From the NCBI GenBank assembly GCA_025450375.1, contig JANWHO010000199.1, positions 1 to 14,410 of the forward strand: a stretch of 14,410 nt of DNA, written 5' to 3'. Shown one piece after another: positions 1 to 6,425 of the stretch (its first letter is position 1; the number at the start of each line of letters is the position of its first letter). This stretch comes from Chloroflexota bacterium. GTDB taxonomy: Bacteria > Chloroflexota > UBA5177 > JANWHV01. The notes under the pieces are model-generated. The model was not told where the DNA came from. It saw only the letters and a program-made list of their open reading frames with translations, and did no database searches. A program made the position numbers and the translations under genes.

Positions 1-821
1 CGCTCCATCATCCCGGCAAAGAGCGGGATCGCGGCGCAGATCAGGATGAAATCACCAACAACCATCATGATCGTTCCCGCGAACGACTGATCGGTCACCA
101 CCGACATGTCCCACATCCGGGGCAGCGCCGCGTAAAAGGGATAGATCGAGCTGCCGGCAAAGATAAACAGCATCCCCAGCGCGGTGCCCGGTACCATGGA
201 GGCCAGGATATAGAGCACCCGCCATCCATGGGCCAGGCGCGGGCGCCCAGGATACGGCTGCACGATCACCCACCAGAACATGATCCCGGTGACCAGAAAG
301 CACAGGTGCTCCAGGTGATGCACCCCGTCATTCCGCAGCGCCGCGTCGTAGCAGGCGGGCAGATGCCAGATCAGCATGTTCCCGATAAAGGCCAGCCAGG
401 CGAAATACGGGGTAGTGAGCAGGCGGGTAAGCCCGCGGAACCACCCCCGGCGCGCATGGCCGCGGGCCAACCAGCGGACGATAGGGCGGGGGGCGCCTAC
501 CACCAGCACCGGGATCGGCTTCCCCAGGAGGAGGAGCGGCGGCGCCAGAAACAGCAAGAGCATGTGCTGCACCATGTGCGCGGTGAGCAGCCGGCTGCTC
601 AGGACGTCGACGGGCGACTCCAGGGCCAGGACGATGGACAGCAGGCCCAGGGCGAACAGCAGCACATGGTGCGGCCCAACCGAGCGGCGAAGGCGGCCGC
701 GCCGGCTCAGTTCCCGCAGACCGGCCAGGTAGATCAGGGCGGTCAGCGCCACTCCAAGGACCACGTTCAGGTCGAACGACCAGGCGGCCAGCACGGTAGA
801 GAGGGACGGATTGGAGGACAT
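1..821 (-). CDS. ctaG: CtaG-type (caa3) cytochrome c oxidase assembly protein, C-terminus cut off
   Basis: Multi-pass membrane protein of the caa3_CtaG family, which helps assemble or insert copper into haem-copper cytochrome c oxidase. I translated 273 residues from the ATG at 821 without a stop; the frame runs off the left edge, so the C-terminus is missing. About seven hydrophobic spans are visible (roughly residues 18-35, 52-68, 84-108, 138-154, 170-188, 200-222 and 250-270). Family-like features are the HMVQH motif (His83 and His86), an IWHLPACYDAAL segment near 151-162 and HHLEH at 168-172, candidate metal or haem ligands. The ribosome site is weak (GGGAAAG about 11 nt before the ATG). 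The preceding 0.5 kb carries no gene on this strand, so it probably begins its own transcript; cox genes may lie left of the window but cannot be seen. The family call is firm, the precise biochemical role less so. Confidence 0.88.
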   Translation of the reverse strand, partial: MSSNPSLSTVLAAWSFDLNVVLGVALTALIYLAGLRELSRRGRLRRSVGPHHVLLFALGLLSIVLALESPVDVLSSRLLTAHMVQHMLLLFLAPPLLLLGKPIPVLVVGAPRPIVRWLARGHARRGWFRGLTRLLTTPYFAWLAFIGNMLIWHLPACYDAALRNDGVHHLEHLCFLVTGIMFWWVIVQPYPGRPRLAHGWRVLYILASMVPGTALGMLFIFAGSSIYPFYAALPRMWDMSVVTDQSFAGTIMMVVGDFILICAAIPLFAGMME

Positions 822-1332
822 GGCGGTATCTTTCCCAGGGCGGCGCGCGGTGTGGGGGCTCGGACCCAGTGTAGCGCAATCCGCTAAACGTGATCGCGAC
901 GGATCGGCGCGGCGATTGCAAGCCAGGGGCGCGGACGCCTACCGGTTGGCGGCCATCGCGTAACCCCTTCGATGATCCGTGGCCGAACCAGGCGGGCCCG
1001 GAGACCCGCGCCCCGAAACGGCAGCCACCCCGCACACTCGACCGCCGTCGTTCGTCCCTGCCATCCGTCCGCGGTCGGAGGATCGCGCCTCAGCCGGCCT
1101 CGCCTCGGCCATCCAGGCCGCGTAACCACGATCTTCCTCGGCGATCACCCGCTCGATATCCAGTGCTTCCATCCCGCCAACTCTCTCCATGGACCGGCAT
1201 CAACGTGCCATCTCAGCCAAGGATAGGCGATCTCCGAGCCGTCAGGCAACGGCCGAACGCCTGGAATGCACCCCGCATGGATGGATGGCGATGCTCTTGT
1301 GTGGTCCGCGCATTCGCCGCCTTCACCATGCC
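822..1332. other. Gene-poor stretch with possible decayed coding
   Basis: This 511-bp stretch between ctaG and the hydrolase contains no convincing intact gene. On the minus strand two short open frames lie end to end in different phases. The segment around 1200-1260 translates to PLPDGSEIAYPWL, and the frame starting near 1190 or 1172 gives MEALDIERVIAEEDRGYAAW before turning into arginine-rich shadow-like sequence. They read more like real protein than the surrounding frames, so this may be the remnant of a small gene broken by frameshifts, but no family is recognisable. The right end carries one copy of the 17-bp direct repeat. Confidence 0.4.
1302..1318 (+). repeat. 17-bp direct repeat, copy A (left of hydrolase)
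   Basis: The sequence TGGTCCGCGCATTCGCC occurs here and again, exactly, at 2376-2392 in the same orientation. Five bases (ATGCT) located 9-10 bp before the core are shared as well, so the similarity extends beyond the exact core. This copy lies 14 bp past the hydrolase stop codon. It does not resemble a tRNA 3' end. It could be a recombination footprint, a target-site remnant or a dispersed short repeat. Confidence 0.75.
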
Positions 1333-2139
1333 TCAAGAGAGAACGTTGCCGAGAAAGGCAAGCATCACGGTATTGAATTGCTCGGGCCTCTGCAGCGGGG
1401 CAAAATGGCTCACGCCAGGGAGCATGACCAATTCCGCGTTCGGAATGCTCCGAGCCAGATATTCGGCGTGATCGCGCTTGATGAATTCATCGTGCTCGCT
1501 TTGGACGATCACGACAGGCACGCTGATCTCGGCTAAATCGCTCGCGGAGTAATTTGGCTGTGTCTTCTGCATCAGGCCGACCGCATCGGAGAACGCGGCG
1601 AATTGCTCCGGCGTGGCCGACAGAAGGGCATAATCCTTGGCGTGACGGCCGATACACCGGCCAAGGATCGGAGTGAACTCGAACTCTTTGGTGCCGCTCG
1701 GATCCATGTTGCAGCCGAAGAAGAACACACCCGCTACGCGCTTGGGGGCTTTCGTTCCGAGGATCAAGGCGATGCAGGCGCCGTCGCTCCAGCCGACAAA
1801 GGCCGCTTTGTCCAGGCCCAGTACATCCATTACGGCGAGCACGTCGGACGCCATTAGCTCATAGGTGTACGGGCGCGCGTCGCGTGTGCTGCGTCCGTGG
1901 CCGCGGCTATCGATTAGAACGGCGCGATAGCCGTTCTTGACCAGCGCGGGAACCTGATACCCCCAATTGCCGCTATGTCCGAGGCCGCCATGCAGCAGGA
2001 TTACGGGCGCGCCGGACCCGTAGGTGCCGTACCAGATCCGGGCGCCGTCATGGTCGACATACCCTTGATCCTGTGTGTCCGGTAATGGCGCCGCGCCGTC
2101 CGCTTCGAACTTCCCGAGGTCATCATCGTACGCTTCCAT
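1333..2139 (-). CDS. Alpha/beta-fold hydrolase
   Basis: A 268-residue cytoplasmic alpha/beta hydrolase of normal length for the single-domain family. The HGG oxyanion-hole motif lies at 50-52 (ILLHGGLGHSG), the nucleophile elbow is GWSDG with Ser118, the probable acid is Asp217 in SEHDEFI, and the catalytic histidine is His245 in PGVSHF, so the triad is complete. IDSRGHGRS at 76-84 is the typical segment after strand 4. There is no signal peptide or membrane span. The substrate cannot be deduced; the closest sequence feel is to esterases and to peroxidase-like or haloalkane-type hydrolases of the MhpC/RsbQ group. The ATG at 2139 was chosen because the domain begins soon after it; the ribosome site is weak (AGGT about 7 nt upstream). 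The gene is flanked by the exact 17-bp direct repeats and is visibly less GC-rich in feel than the exonuclease or LAL genes, which could reflect transfer. Confidence 0.92.
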   Translation of the reverse strand: MEAYDDDLGKFEADGAAPLPDTQDQGYVDHDGARIWYGTYGSGAPVILLHGGLGHSGNWGYQVPALVKNGYRAVLIDSRGHGRSTRDARPYTYELMASDVLAVMDVLGLDKAAFVGWSDGACIALILGTKAPKRVAGVFFFGCNMDPSGTKEFEFTPILGRCIGRHAKDYALLSATPEQFAAFSDAVGLMQKTQPNYSASDLAEISVPVVIVQSEHDEFIKRDHAEYLARSIPNAELVMLPGVSHFAPLQRPEQFNTVMLAFLGNVLS

Positions 2140-2186
2140 GTTGCTACCTATCAGCTATTCACGAAGGAGAATATCCCCCGCCGGCC

Positions 2187-2195
2187 ATAATAGCA
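2187..2195 (-). promoter_or_regulatory. Candidate extended -10 promoter for the hydrolase
   Basis: On the minus strand the bases read TGC-TATTAT, an extended -10 (TGn plus a hexamer one base from TATAAT), about 48 nt before the hydrolase ATG. No good -35 is visible, which fits an extended -10 type but also weakens the case. Confidence 0.35.
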
Positions 2196-2375
2196 CAAGC
2201 GTACCATTACTGCTTGCCGCGCTGGCCTGCTATCTCTCTCCTCCGCCGAAAGCGCCCCGTTCTCATCTCTCCCATTCCTCACCTTGCTTCCGGGGAGTCA
2301 TCCGCGTCTTCCCTTCCTTCCAGTGTCCGTGCCTCAGGGCATTGACCTGATCATCGAGCCGCAATGCTAAGGGGA

Positions 2376-2392
2376 TGGTCCGCGCATTCGCC
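2376..2392 (+). repeat. 17-bp direct repeat, copy B (right of hydrolase)
   Basis: Exact second copy of TGGTCCGCGCATTCGCC, 237 bp upstream of the hydrolase start. With copy A it delimits a 1,091-bp interval holding the hydrolase and its presumed promoter. It lies between the arms of the 9-bp inverted repeat at 2343-2351/2400-2408. Confidence 0.75.
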
Positions 2393-2576
2393 ACGGGCCA
2401 TCAGGTCAGAGGAAAGGAAGATCGAGACCATTGCCAGCGTGCCCCTGTAAGGCGGGCTGTAGGGAGAAGGCCACCAACCACGGTCCCACTCACGAAGAAT
2501 ATACTTTTCGACCAGGGCCGCGCGTGGCTAACAATGCAACAGAAATGGAAGCCCGTGCGCGGTTGGAGATATAAGA

Positions 2577-2608
2577 AAATGTATAATATGAGGAAGTATT
2601 ATACATTT
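2577..2608. promoter_or_regulatory. 12-bp perfect inverted repeat overlapping a TATAAT element
   Basis: The arms AAATGTATAATA (2577-2588) and TATTATACATTT (2597-2608) are perfect reverse complements with an 8-nt spacer. A perfect TATAAT sits at 2582-2587 on the plus strand, and because of the symmetry another lies at 2603-2598 on the minus strand. The surrounding 66 bp (2571-2636) are about 29% G+C by my count, in otherwise GC-rich DNA. I read it as promoter plus operator for the ATPase gene; a start near 2594 would leave a leader of about 40 nt. No matching -35 is obvious. Because transcription would start inside the repeat, a protein-binding operator is more likely than an RNA hairpin. Confidence 0.6.
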
Positions 2609-2621
2609 GCTTATAGCAAAT
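2605..2621 (+). promoter_or_regulatory. 6-bp inverted repeat just before the ATPase ribosome site
   Basis: ATTTGC (2605-2610) and GCAAAT (2616-2621) form perfect arms around TTATA. The left arm shares 2605-2608 with the right arm of the larger repeat, so the two structures are mutually exclusive as hairpins. It ends one base before the GGAG ribosome site at 2623-2626 and would lie in the mRNA leader, so it could affect translation initiation. Confidence 0.4.
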
Positions 2622-2636
2622 CGGAGACGTAAATCG

Positions 2637-4022
2637 GTGTTCTTGAATCGTGTGTCCGAACTGGAAACGCTCGAACGCTGGTGGAACGCGGGCACCCCAG
2701 AACTCATTACGATCTACGGGCGCCGCCAAATCGGGAAAACGGAATTGCTCGTGCGGTTTCTCGCGGAGAAGCCTGCCATCTACTACTACGCCGATCGCCA
2801 GCCCCTTGCCGATCAGCTACGAGCATTCACCGAGCAACTGCTCCTCCCGCACCCTGACCCGGTCCTGCGTCTACAACCCTTCACTTCCTGGGACGCGGCG
2901 CTCACCTATGCGCTGCGTTTGGCCGCCGACCAGCGGATTGCCCTGATCCTTGAGGAGTTCTCCTACGCGGTCGACAGCGATAACGCCTTGCCGAGTGTCA
3001 TCCAGCGCCTCTGGGATAGCGCACGACGTAGCCAGTCTCGGGCGTTCGTCGTGCTGTGTACCAGTTTCACCGAAGCGGTGGAACGACACTTCCTGGTCGA
3101 CGGTCCGCTCTATCGGCGGCGTACCCGCCAACTGGTGGTCGAACCTTTTTCCTACCGCGCGGCAACCGAATTCTTTCCCCAATGGCCGCCGATCGATCGA
3201 CTTCTTGCCTGGGGCATCGTGGGCGGCGTTCCTTCCTATCTCCAGGCACTGGAGGCCGACACGTTGGAGGACGCGATAATCGCGCATGTGTTGGACAAAA
3301 CCGCCGTGCTCTACTCGGAGGCCGATACCCTGCTTGCTCAGGAGGTGCGCGGCATTGGCCCTGCCTTGTTGCGCGGCATGCTCGCGGCCATCGCCTATGG
3401 TTGTACCGAGCCGAATCAAATCGCTCAGCGGGTTGGCCGCCCCATGACATCCCTCTCCGGAGCCTTACGATTCCTCACTGATTATGGCTTGATCGAGCGG
3501 AGGGTGCCGTTCACGGTTGCCAATGCGGAACGCACGCGCTCGACCCGCTACACCATCGCGGATAACTACCTGGCATTCTGGTTCCGCTTCGTGTTGCCGA
3601 ACCGCTCCTTGCTTGAGCAAGGGCAAGCGGCGGAGGTGTGGCGCGACCGGATCGCGCCGGCCTTGTCCTCCTACATGGGCGGCCGCTTCGAGGAAGCGTG
3701 CCGGCAATTCATCCGCCTGGAGCCGGAGCGGTGGGTACATACAATAAGCGAACTTGGGGTGTGGTGGCGCGCTACCGATGAACTGGAGATCGTCGGTCTG
3801 AATGAAGCGCGCCAGGTAGGGCTCACCGCCGAGGTGAAATGGACCGATCAGCTCGTCGGTATCGACGTGCTCCATACGCTGCAACGACGGGTGGCCATGC
3901 TCCCCCACGTCGCGCCGGACCATCAACTGGTGTTGTTCGCCAAGATCGGCTTCACCGATCAGGTGCGCGCTCTCCAGAATCCCGCGCTGCTCCTGGTAAC
4001 CGCGGCTGATATGCTGGCCTGA
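2637..4022 (+). CDS. Archaeal-type AAA ATPase with C-terminal DUF234 domain
   Basis: A 461-residue ATPase of the family with an N-terminal 'archaeal ATPase' P-loop domain followed by DUF234, in many members related to the PD-(D/E)XK nuclease fold. The GTG at 2637 is preferred: it gives MFLNRVSELE, the usual start of this family, with GGAG 10 nt upstream. A TTG at 2607 would add 10 residues but lies inside the inverted repeat. Walker A is YGRRQIGKT (27-35). Walker B is LILEEF (103-108), with Glu where Asp is usual. A middle winged-helix-like region (about 240-290) precedes YTIADNYLAFWFRF (305-318), diagnostic of DUF234. The end contains ELEIVGL and AEVKW (Glu384, Glu399, Lys401), matching the nuclease-like core. 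Family members are patchily distributed and often solitary; their role is not established, and defence, toxin-like and DNA-transaction roles have been considered. It converges with the exonuclease, the stops being 10 bp apart. Confidence 0.9.
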   Translation: MFLNRVSELETLERWWNAGTPELITIYGRRQIGKTELLVRFLAEKPAIYYYADRQPLADQLRAFTEQLLLPHPDPVLRLQPFTSWDAALTYALRLAADQRIALILEEFSYAVDSDNALPSVIQRLWDSARRSQSRAFVVLCTSFTEAVERHFLVDGPLYRRRTRQLVVEPFSYRAATEFFPQWPPIDRLLAWGIVGGVPSYLQALEADTLEDAIIAHVLDKTAVLYSEADTLLAQEVRGIGPALLRGMLAAIAYGCTEPNQIAQRVGRPMTSLSGALRFLTDYGLIERRVPFTVANAERTRSTRYTIADNYLAFWFRFVLPNRSLLEQGQAAEVWRDRIAPALSSYMGGRFEEACRQFIRLEPERWVHTISELGVWWRATDELEIVGLNEARQVGLTAEVKWTDQLVGIDVLHTLQRRVAMLPHVAPDHQLVLFAKIGFTDQVRALQNPALLLVTAADMLA

Positions 4023-4032
4023 CCGCGCGGAT

Positions 4033-4884
4033 TCATCCCCGGAGCCCAGTGGCGGCCAGCAGGGCGCCGGCGGTCAGTCCCTCCTCGCCCGACCAGCGGT
4101 AGCCGTGCAGGTCGGCGGGCAGGTCCAGGGTGGTGACGATGGTGACCAGTTTGCGGTTGAGTTCCACCCGCTCGCGGTGCTCCTCAAGCAGCGCGGCTTG
4201 GCGCGCGGGCAGGCTGGGCAGGACGGCATAGAGGGCGTCGAGGTCGCCGTGCTGGGCGAGGAGGGCGGCGGCGGTGCGGGGGCCGATCCCCGGCACGCCG
4301 GGGATGTGGTCCGAGGGGTCGCCGATCAGCGCCTTGAGGTGGGTGAATTGGCCGGCCCGGACGCCCCAACGCTCCTCCACCAGGGCCGGGGTCCAGGTTT
4401 CGCCGTCCTGGCCCTTCGGCATGAACACGTCCACCCCCGGCCGCACCAGTTGGAGCAGGTCGCGGTCGCCCGAGACGATGGTGGCGGGCAGTCCGCCGGC
4501 CGCGGCGCGCGCGGCCAGGGAGCCGAGCACATCATCCGCCTCGTAGCCGGGGATCATCGGGTGGGTGATCCCGAGATGGTCCAGCACGTGCAACACCTGG
4601 CCGACCTGGGCGTCGAAGTTCGCGACCTCCTCCTCCGTGCCGCGCGGCCTCCCGGTTCGGTAGTCGGGGAAGAGAGCGCGGCGGAACGGGGGCTCCGGCG
4701 GATCGAAGGGGATACAGACGTGGGTGGGGGCGAAGCGGCGGACCAGGCGCAAGAAGGCGCCCGCGAACCCATGCACCCCCTGGATCGGTGCCCCATCGCG
4801 GCCCACGATGCTCCGGGGCAGCGCGTTATAGGTGCGGTGGAACAGATGGTGGCCGTCGATCAGCAGGAAGCGTTCCTCGCTCAT
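4033..4884 (-). CDS. Stand-alone 5'-3' exonuclease (Pol I N-terminal type)
   Basis: A 283-residue FEN-like nuclease equivalent to the 5'-3' exonuclease domain of DNA polymerase I, with no polymerase attached. Such enzymes remove RNA primers or 5' flaps during lagging-strand maturation and repair. Metal-site residues are all present: Asp10 in LLIDGHHLFH, Asp61 in PFDPPEPPFR, Glu115/Asp117/Asp118 in GYEADDVLG, Asp140/Asp142 in VSGDRDLL, and Asp189/Asp192 in GDPSDHIPG. The helix-three-turn-helix DNA-binding motif follows at about 194-210 (IPGVPGIGPRTAAALL). FDPPEPPFRRALFPDYRTGR at 60-79 replaces the commoner FD...TFRH..Y.YK..R helical-arch entry. The ATG at 4884 has no ribosome site of its own but overlaps the stop of an 18-codon ORF as ATGA, suggesting translational coupling. 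The frame is open upstream to 4957 but has no other start codon. A separate DNA polymerase gene would be expected elsewhere. Confidence 0.93.
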   Translation of the reverse strand: MSEERFLLIDGHHLFHRTYNALPRSIVGRDGAPIQGVHGFAGAFLRLVRRFAPTHVCIPFDPPEPPFRRALFPDYRTGRPRGTEEEVANFDAQVGQVLHVLDHLGITHPMIPGYEADDVLGSLAARAAAGGLPATIVSGDRDLLQLVRPGVDVFMPKGQDGETWTPALVEERWGVRAGQFTHLKALIGDPSDHIPGVPGIGPRTAAALLAQHGDLDALYAVLPSLPARQAALLEEHRERVELNRKLVTIVTTLDLPADLHGYRWSGEEGLTAGALLAATGLRG

Positions 4885-4937
4885 GCGCCGAGCAAGGCCC
4901 GCTGCGTGGTCGGCGCGTGTGCGTTCAGTGCCGTCAT
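4881..4937 (-). CDS. Small ORF (18 codons) overlapping the exonuclease start
   Basis: ATG at 4937 starts MTALNAHAPTTQRALLGA and stops with TGA at 4883-4881, sharing the four bases ATGA with the exonuclease start. An AAGGAAG ribosome site lies about 8 nt before this ATG, while the exonuclease has none. The arrangement looks like a leader ORF that delivers ribosomes to the exonuclease. The peptide itself resembles nothing I know. It has not been shown to be expressed; chance is possible because four-base overlaps are common. Confidence 0.4.
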   Translation of the reverse strand: MTALNAHAPTTQRALLGA

Positions 4938-5334
4938 ATCCGCTGCTTCCTTCCGGCTATGGAATATCTCGAATCCGGTGAGACGCCTTCCAGGATACAA
5001 CAGCGCGCGCTCGAGGCCCACCCCCACTGATGCTCGACCGCTCGTCGCGAGAACGATCAGGTTGCTCCAGGGTACCGCTCTTTCGTGGGCCGCGCTGCGT
5101 CCATGCCTCGCGCCCCTCCTCGCGCCGCTCATCCCATACCACTGCCGTACGTCGTGGGTTAGGGCCATGGTAACACGTCCTGGGGCCGGCGGATGTGGCG
5201 GCCTTGACCCATCGGGACGCGGGCACCAGGCCGCCATTCACCTCCATCGGGTACCGTCCGGGTGATGCCAGGAGCCCTCTGGCGGATTCCGGTAGGGGCT
5301 CAGAGGGCCATCGAGTGAGTTCAGCCTCGCTGTC
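4938..5334. other. Intergenic region upstream of exonuclease
   Basis: About 400 bp between the rhodanese stop and the leader ORF. No intact gene is convincing: the longer frames on both strands are antisense or extended shadows with arginine/proline-rich composition. The only structure I can support is the inverted repeat at 5274-5308. The exonuclease promoter should lie in the lower-coordinate part, but I see no clear -10/-35 pair. Confidence 0.45.
5274..5308. terminator. Hairpin downstream of the rhodanese gene
   Basis: GCCCTCTG (5274-5281) and CAGAGGGC (5301-5308) are perfect arms with a 19-nt loop, starting 26 bp past the rhodanese stop in its transcription direction. There is no T-run on either side, so it is not a canonical intrinsic terminator; it could end transcription weakly or protect the 3' end of the mRNA. 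Confidence 0.35.
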
Positions 5335-6198
5335 CTACGAGGCTGCGCCCTTCTCAATGGGGACGCCGACCAGGCTGCCCCACTCGGTCCAGGAGCCATC
5401 GTAGTTCTTGACCTGCTCGTAACCGAGCAGCCGGGTCAGCACGAACCAGGTGTGGCTGCTGCGCTCCCCGATCCGGCAGTAGGCCACCACCCGCTTGTCC
5501 GGCGTGACGCCCATGCCCTCATAGAGCGCCTTCAGTTCCTCGGCGCTCTTGAAAGCGCCATCTTCATGGGCCGCCCTGGCCCAGGGAATGTTCCTCGCCC
5601 CTGGTATATGTCCGCCGCGCTGTGCTCCCTCCTGCGGGTAGTTGACCATGGCGATCACCTCGCCACTGTACTCGGTGGGTGAACGGACATCCACCAGCGC
5701 CTTGCCACTGCCCGCCTGCGCGTACTCGCGCAGCACCTCGTCGCGGAAGGCGCGGATGGAGAGGTCCGGCTCCTTCGCCATGTAGCTGGTCTCGGCATAA
5801 CTCGGCGTCTCGCGCTCCAGCGGCCTGCCTTCGGCCTCCCAGGTGGCCCGGCCACCATTCATGACCCGGCAGTCCTGGTGGCCATAGAGCTTGAAGAGCC
5901 AGAAGGTGTAGCAGGCATACCAGTTGTTCTTATCGCCGTAGAAGACGACGGTCGTATGGTTGGTGATGCCGCGGCCGGCCATCAGCCGCTCGAAGGCGGC
6001 CTTATCGATAAAGTCGCGGCGCACCTGGTCCTGCTCGTCGATGTGCCAGTCGATCTTGACCGCGCCGGGAACGTGTCCCTTCTCGTACAGTAGCACGTCC
6101 TCGTCGGACTCCACGATCCGCACATTGGAGTCGTGCATGTGATCTGCCACCCAATCCGTGGAGACGAGGGCCTCTGGATGCGCGTAGCCGTGATTCAT
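5335..6198 (-). CDS. Thiosulfate sulfurtransferase (two rhodanese domains)
   Basis: A 287-residue tandem-rhodanese enzyme that moves a sulfane sulfur from thiosulfate to cyanide or another thiophile through a cysteine persulfide. The N-terminal domain (about 10-130) lacks a catalytic cysteine and is structural. The C-terminal domain (about 148-280) carries [11 protein letters not shown] (169-179), [11 protein letters not shown] (196-206) and the active loop CRIGERS with Cys241. The run [16 protein letters not shown] and the later [15 protein letters not shown] closely match the mycobacterial CysA2/CysA3 type. The ATG at 6198 is preferred to one at 6222, because a strong AAGGAGG lies 8 nt before it while the 6222 start would put that ribosome site inside the coding sequence. 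The cytoplasm is the likely location, as no signal peptide is seen. It follows the LAL regulator in the same direction but after a 227-bp gap, so it probably has its own promoter. Sulfur relay or cyanide detoxification are both possible. Confidence 0.94.
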   Translation of the reverse strand: MNHGYAHPEALVSTDWVADHMHDSNVRIVESDEDVLLYEKGHVPGAVKIDWHIDEQDQVRRDFIDKAAFERLMAGRGITNHTTVVFYGDKNNWYACYTFWLFKLYGHQDCRVMNGGRATWEAEGRPLERETPSYAETSYMAKEPDLSIRAFRDEVLREYAQAGSGKALVDVRSPTEYSGEVIAMVNYPQEGAQRGGHIPGARNIPWARAAHEDGAFKSAEELKALYEGMGVTPDKRVVAYCRIGERSSHTWFVLTRLLGYEQVKNYDGSWTEWGSLVGVPIEKGAAS

Positions 6199-6206
6199 CT
6201 CTTCTT

Positions 6207-6213
6207 CCTCCTT
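6207..6213 (-). promoter_or_regulatory. Ribosome binding site deciding the rhodanese start
   Basis: AAGGAGG on the minus strand, 8 nt before the ATG at 6198. It is the best Shine-Dalgarno match I noticed in the window and falls inside the longer alternative frame, which argues for the shorter protein. Confidence 0.8.
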
Positions 6214-6323
6214 CTGCTTCATGTCGCCGCGTGCCTTCCACGCATTCCCATCATAGGCGCGCCAGGGCGGGAGGGCATCGGGGGATTTCCCTAGTATGCC
6301 GCCCCGGCGCCCCTTATTTCTTG

Positions 6324-6343
6324 GCCGTAGGGGTACCTACGGC
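6324..6343. terminator. Hairpin downstream of the LAL regulator
   Basis: GCCGTAGG (6324-6331) and CCTACGGC (6336-6343) form a perfect 8-bp stem with a 4-nt loop, 82 bp past the LAL stop in its direction and 125 bp before the rhodanese start. Neither flank is a T-run. It is a plausible end point for the LAL transcript, or a regulatory palindrome for the rhodanese gene. Confidence 0.35.
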
Positions 6344-6425
6344 GCCTACACCATGGCTTTGGGGGCGCGCCACGCGCGCTCCGTCATTGCACCGCCCGCC
6401 CTTCGCCACTCAGAGGGCGTGGGGA

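Larger units (their letters stand above)
2140..2576. other. Gene-poor stretch between hydrolase and ATPase
   Basis: No convincing gene is seen on either strand; the small frames here have shadow-like composition. Contents are a candidate minus-strand promoter for the hydrolase (2187-2195), the second copy of the 17-bp direct repeat (2376-2392) and a perfect 9-bp inverted repeat TGACCTGAT (2343-2351) / ATCAGGTCA (2400-2408) whose arms enclose that repeat copy. GC content falls toward the right end, leading into the ATPase control region. Confidence 0.55.

Noticed and set aside
228..887. 219-codon open frame on the plus strand
   Set aside because: Antisense to ctaG, Gln/Arg/Pro/Gly-rich; the minus strand encodes a clear membrane protein instead.
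2376..2392. Direct repeat as a tRNA 3' end / phage attachment site (minus strand ends GGACCA)
   Set aside because: No T-arm or cloverleaf lies upstream on the minus strand, and no integrase is present in the window.
2375..2632. 85-codon plus-strand frame before the ATPase
   Set aside because: It runs through the palindromic promoter region and has no family-like content; the ATPase start follows its end with a good ribosome site.
4960..4985. TCGAATCC resembling a tRNA T-loop
   Set aside because: No GG before it and no matching acceptor or anticodon arms could be folded around it.
4105..5265. 386-codon open frame on the plus strand
   Set aside because: It is antisense to the well-supported exonuclease; the translation is low in hydrophobic pattern and lacks any family motif, as expected in GC-rich antisense frames.
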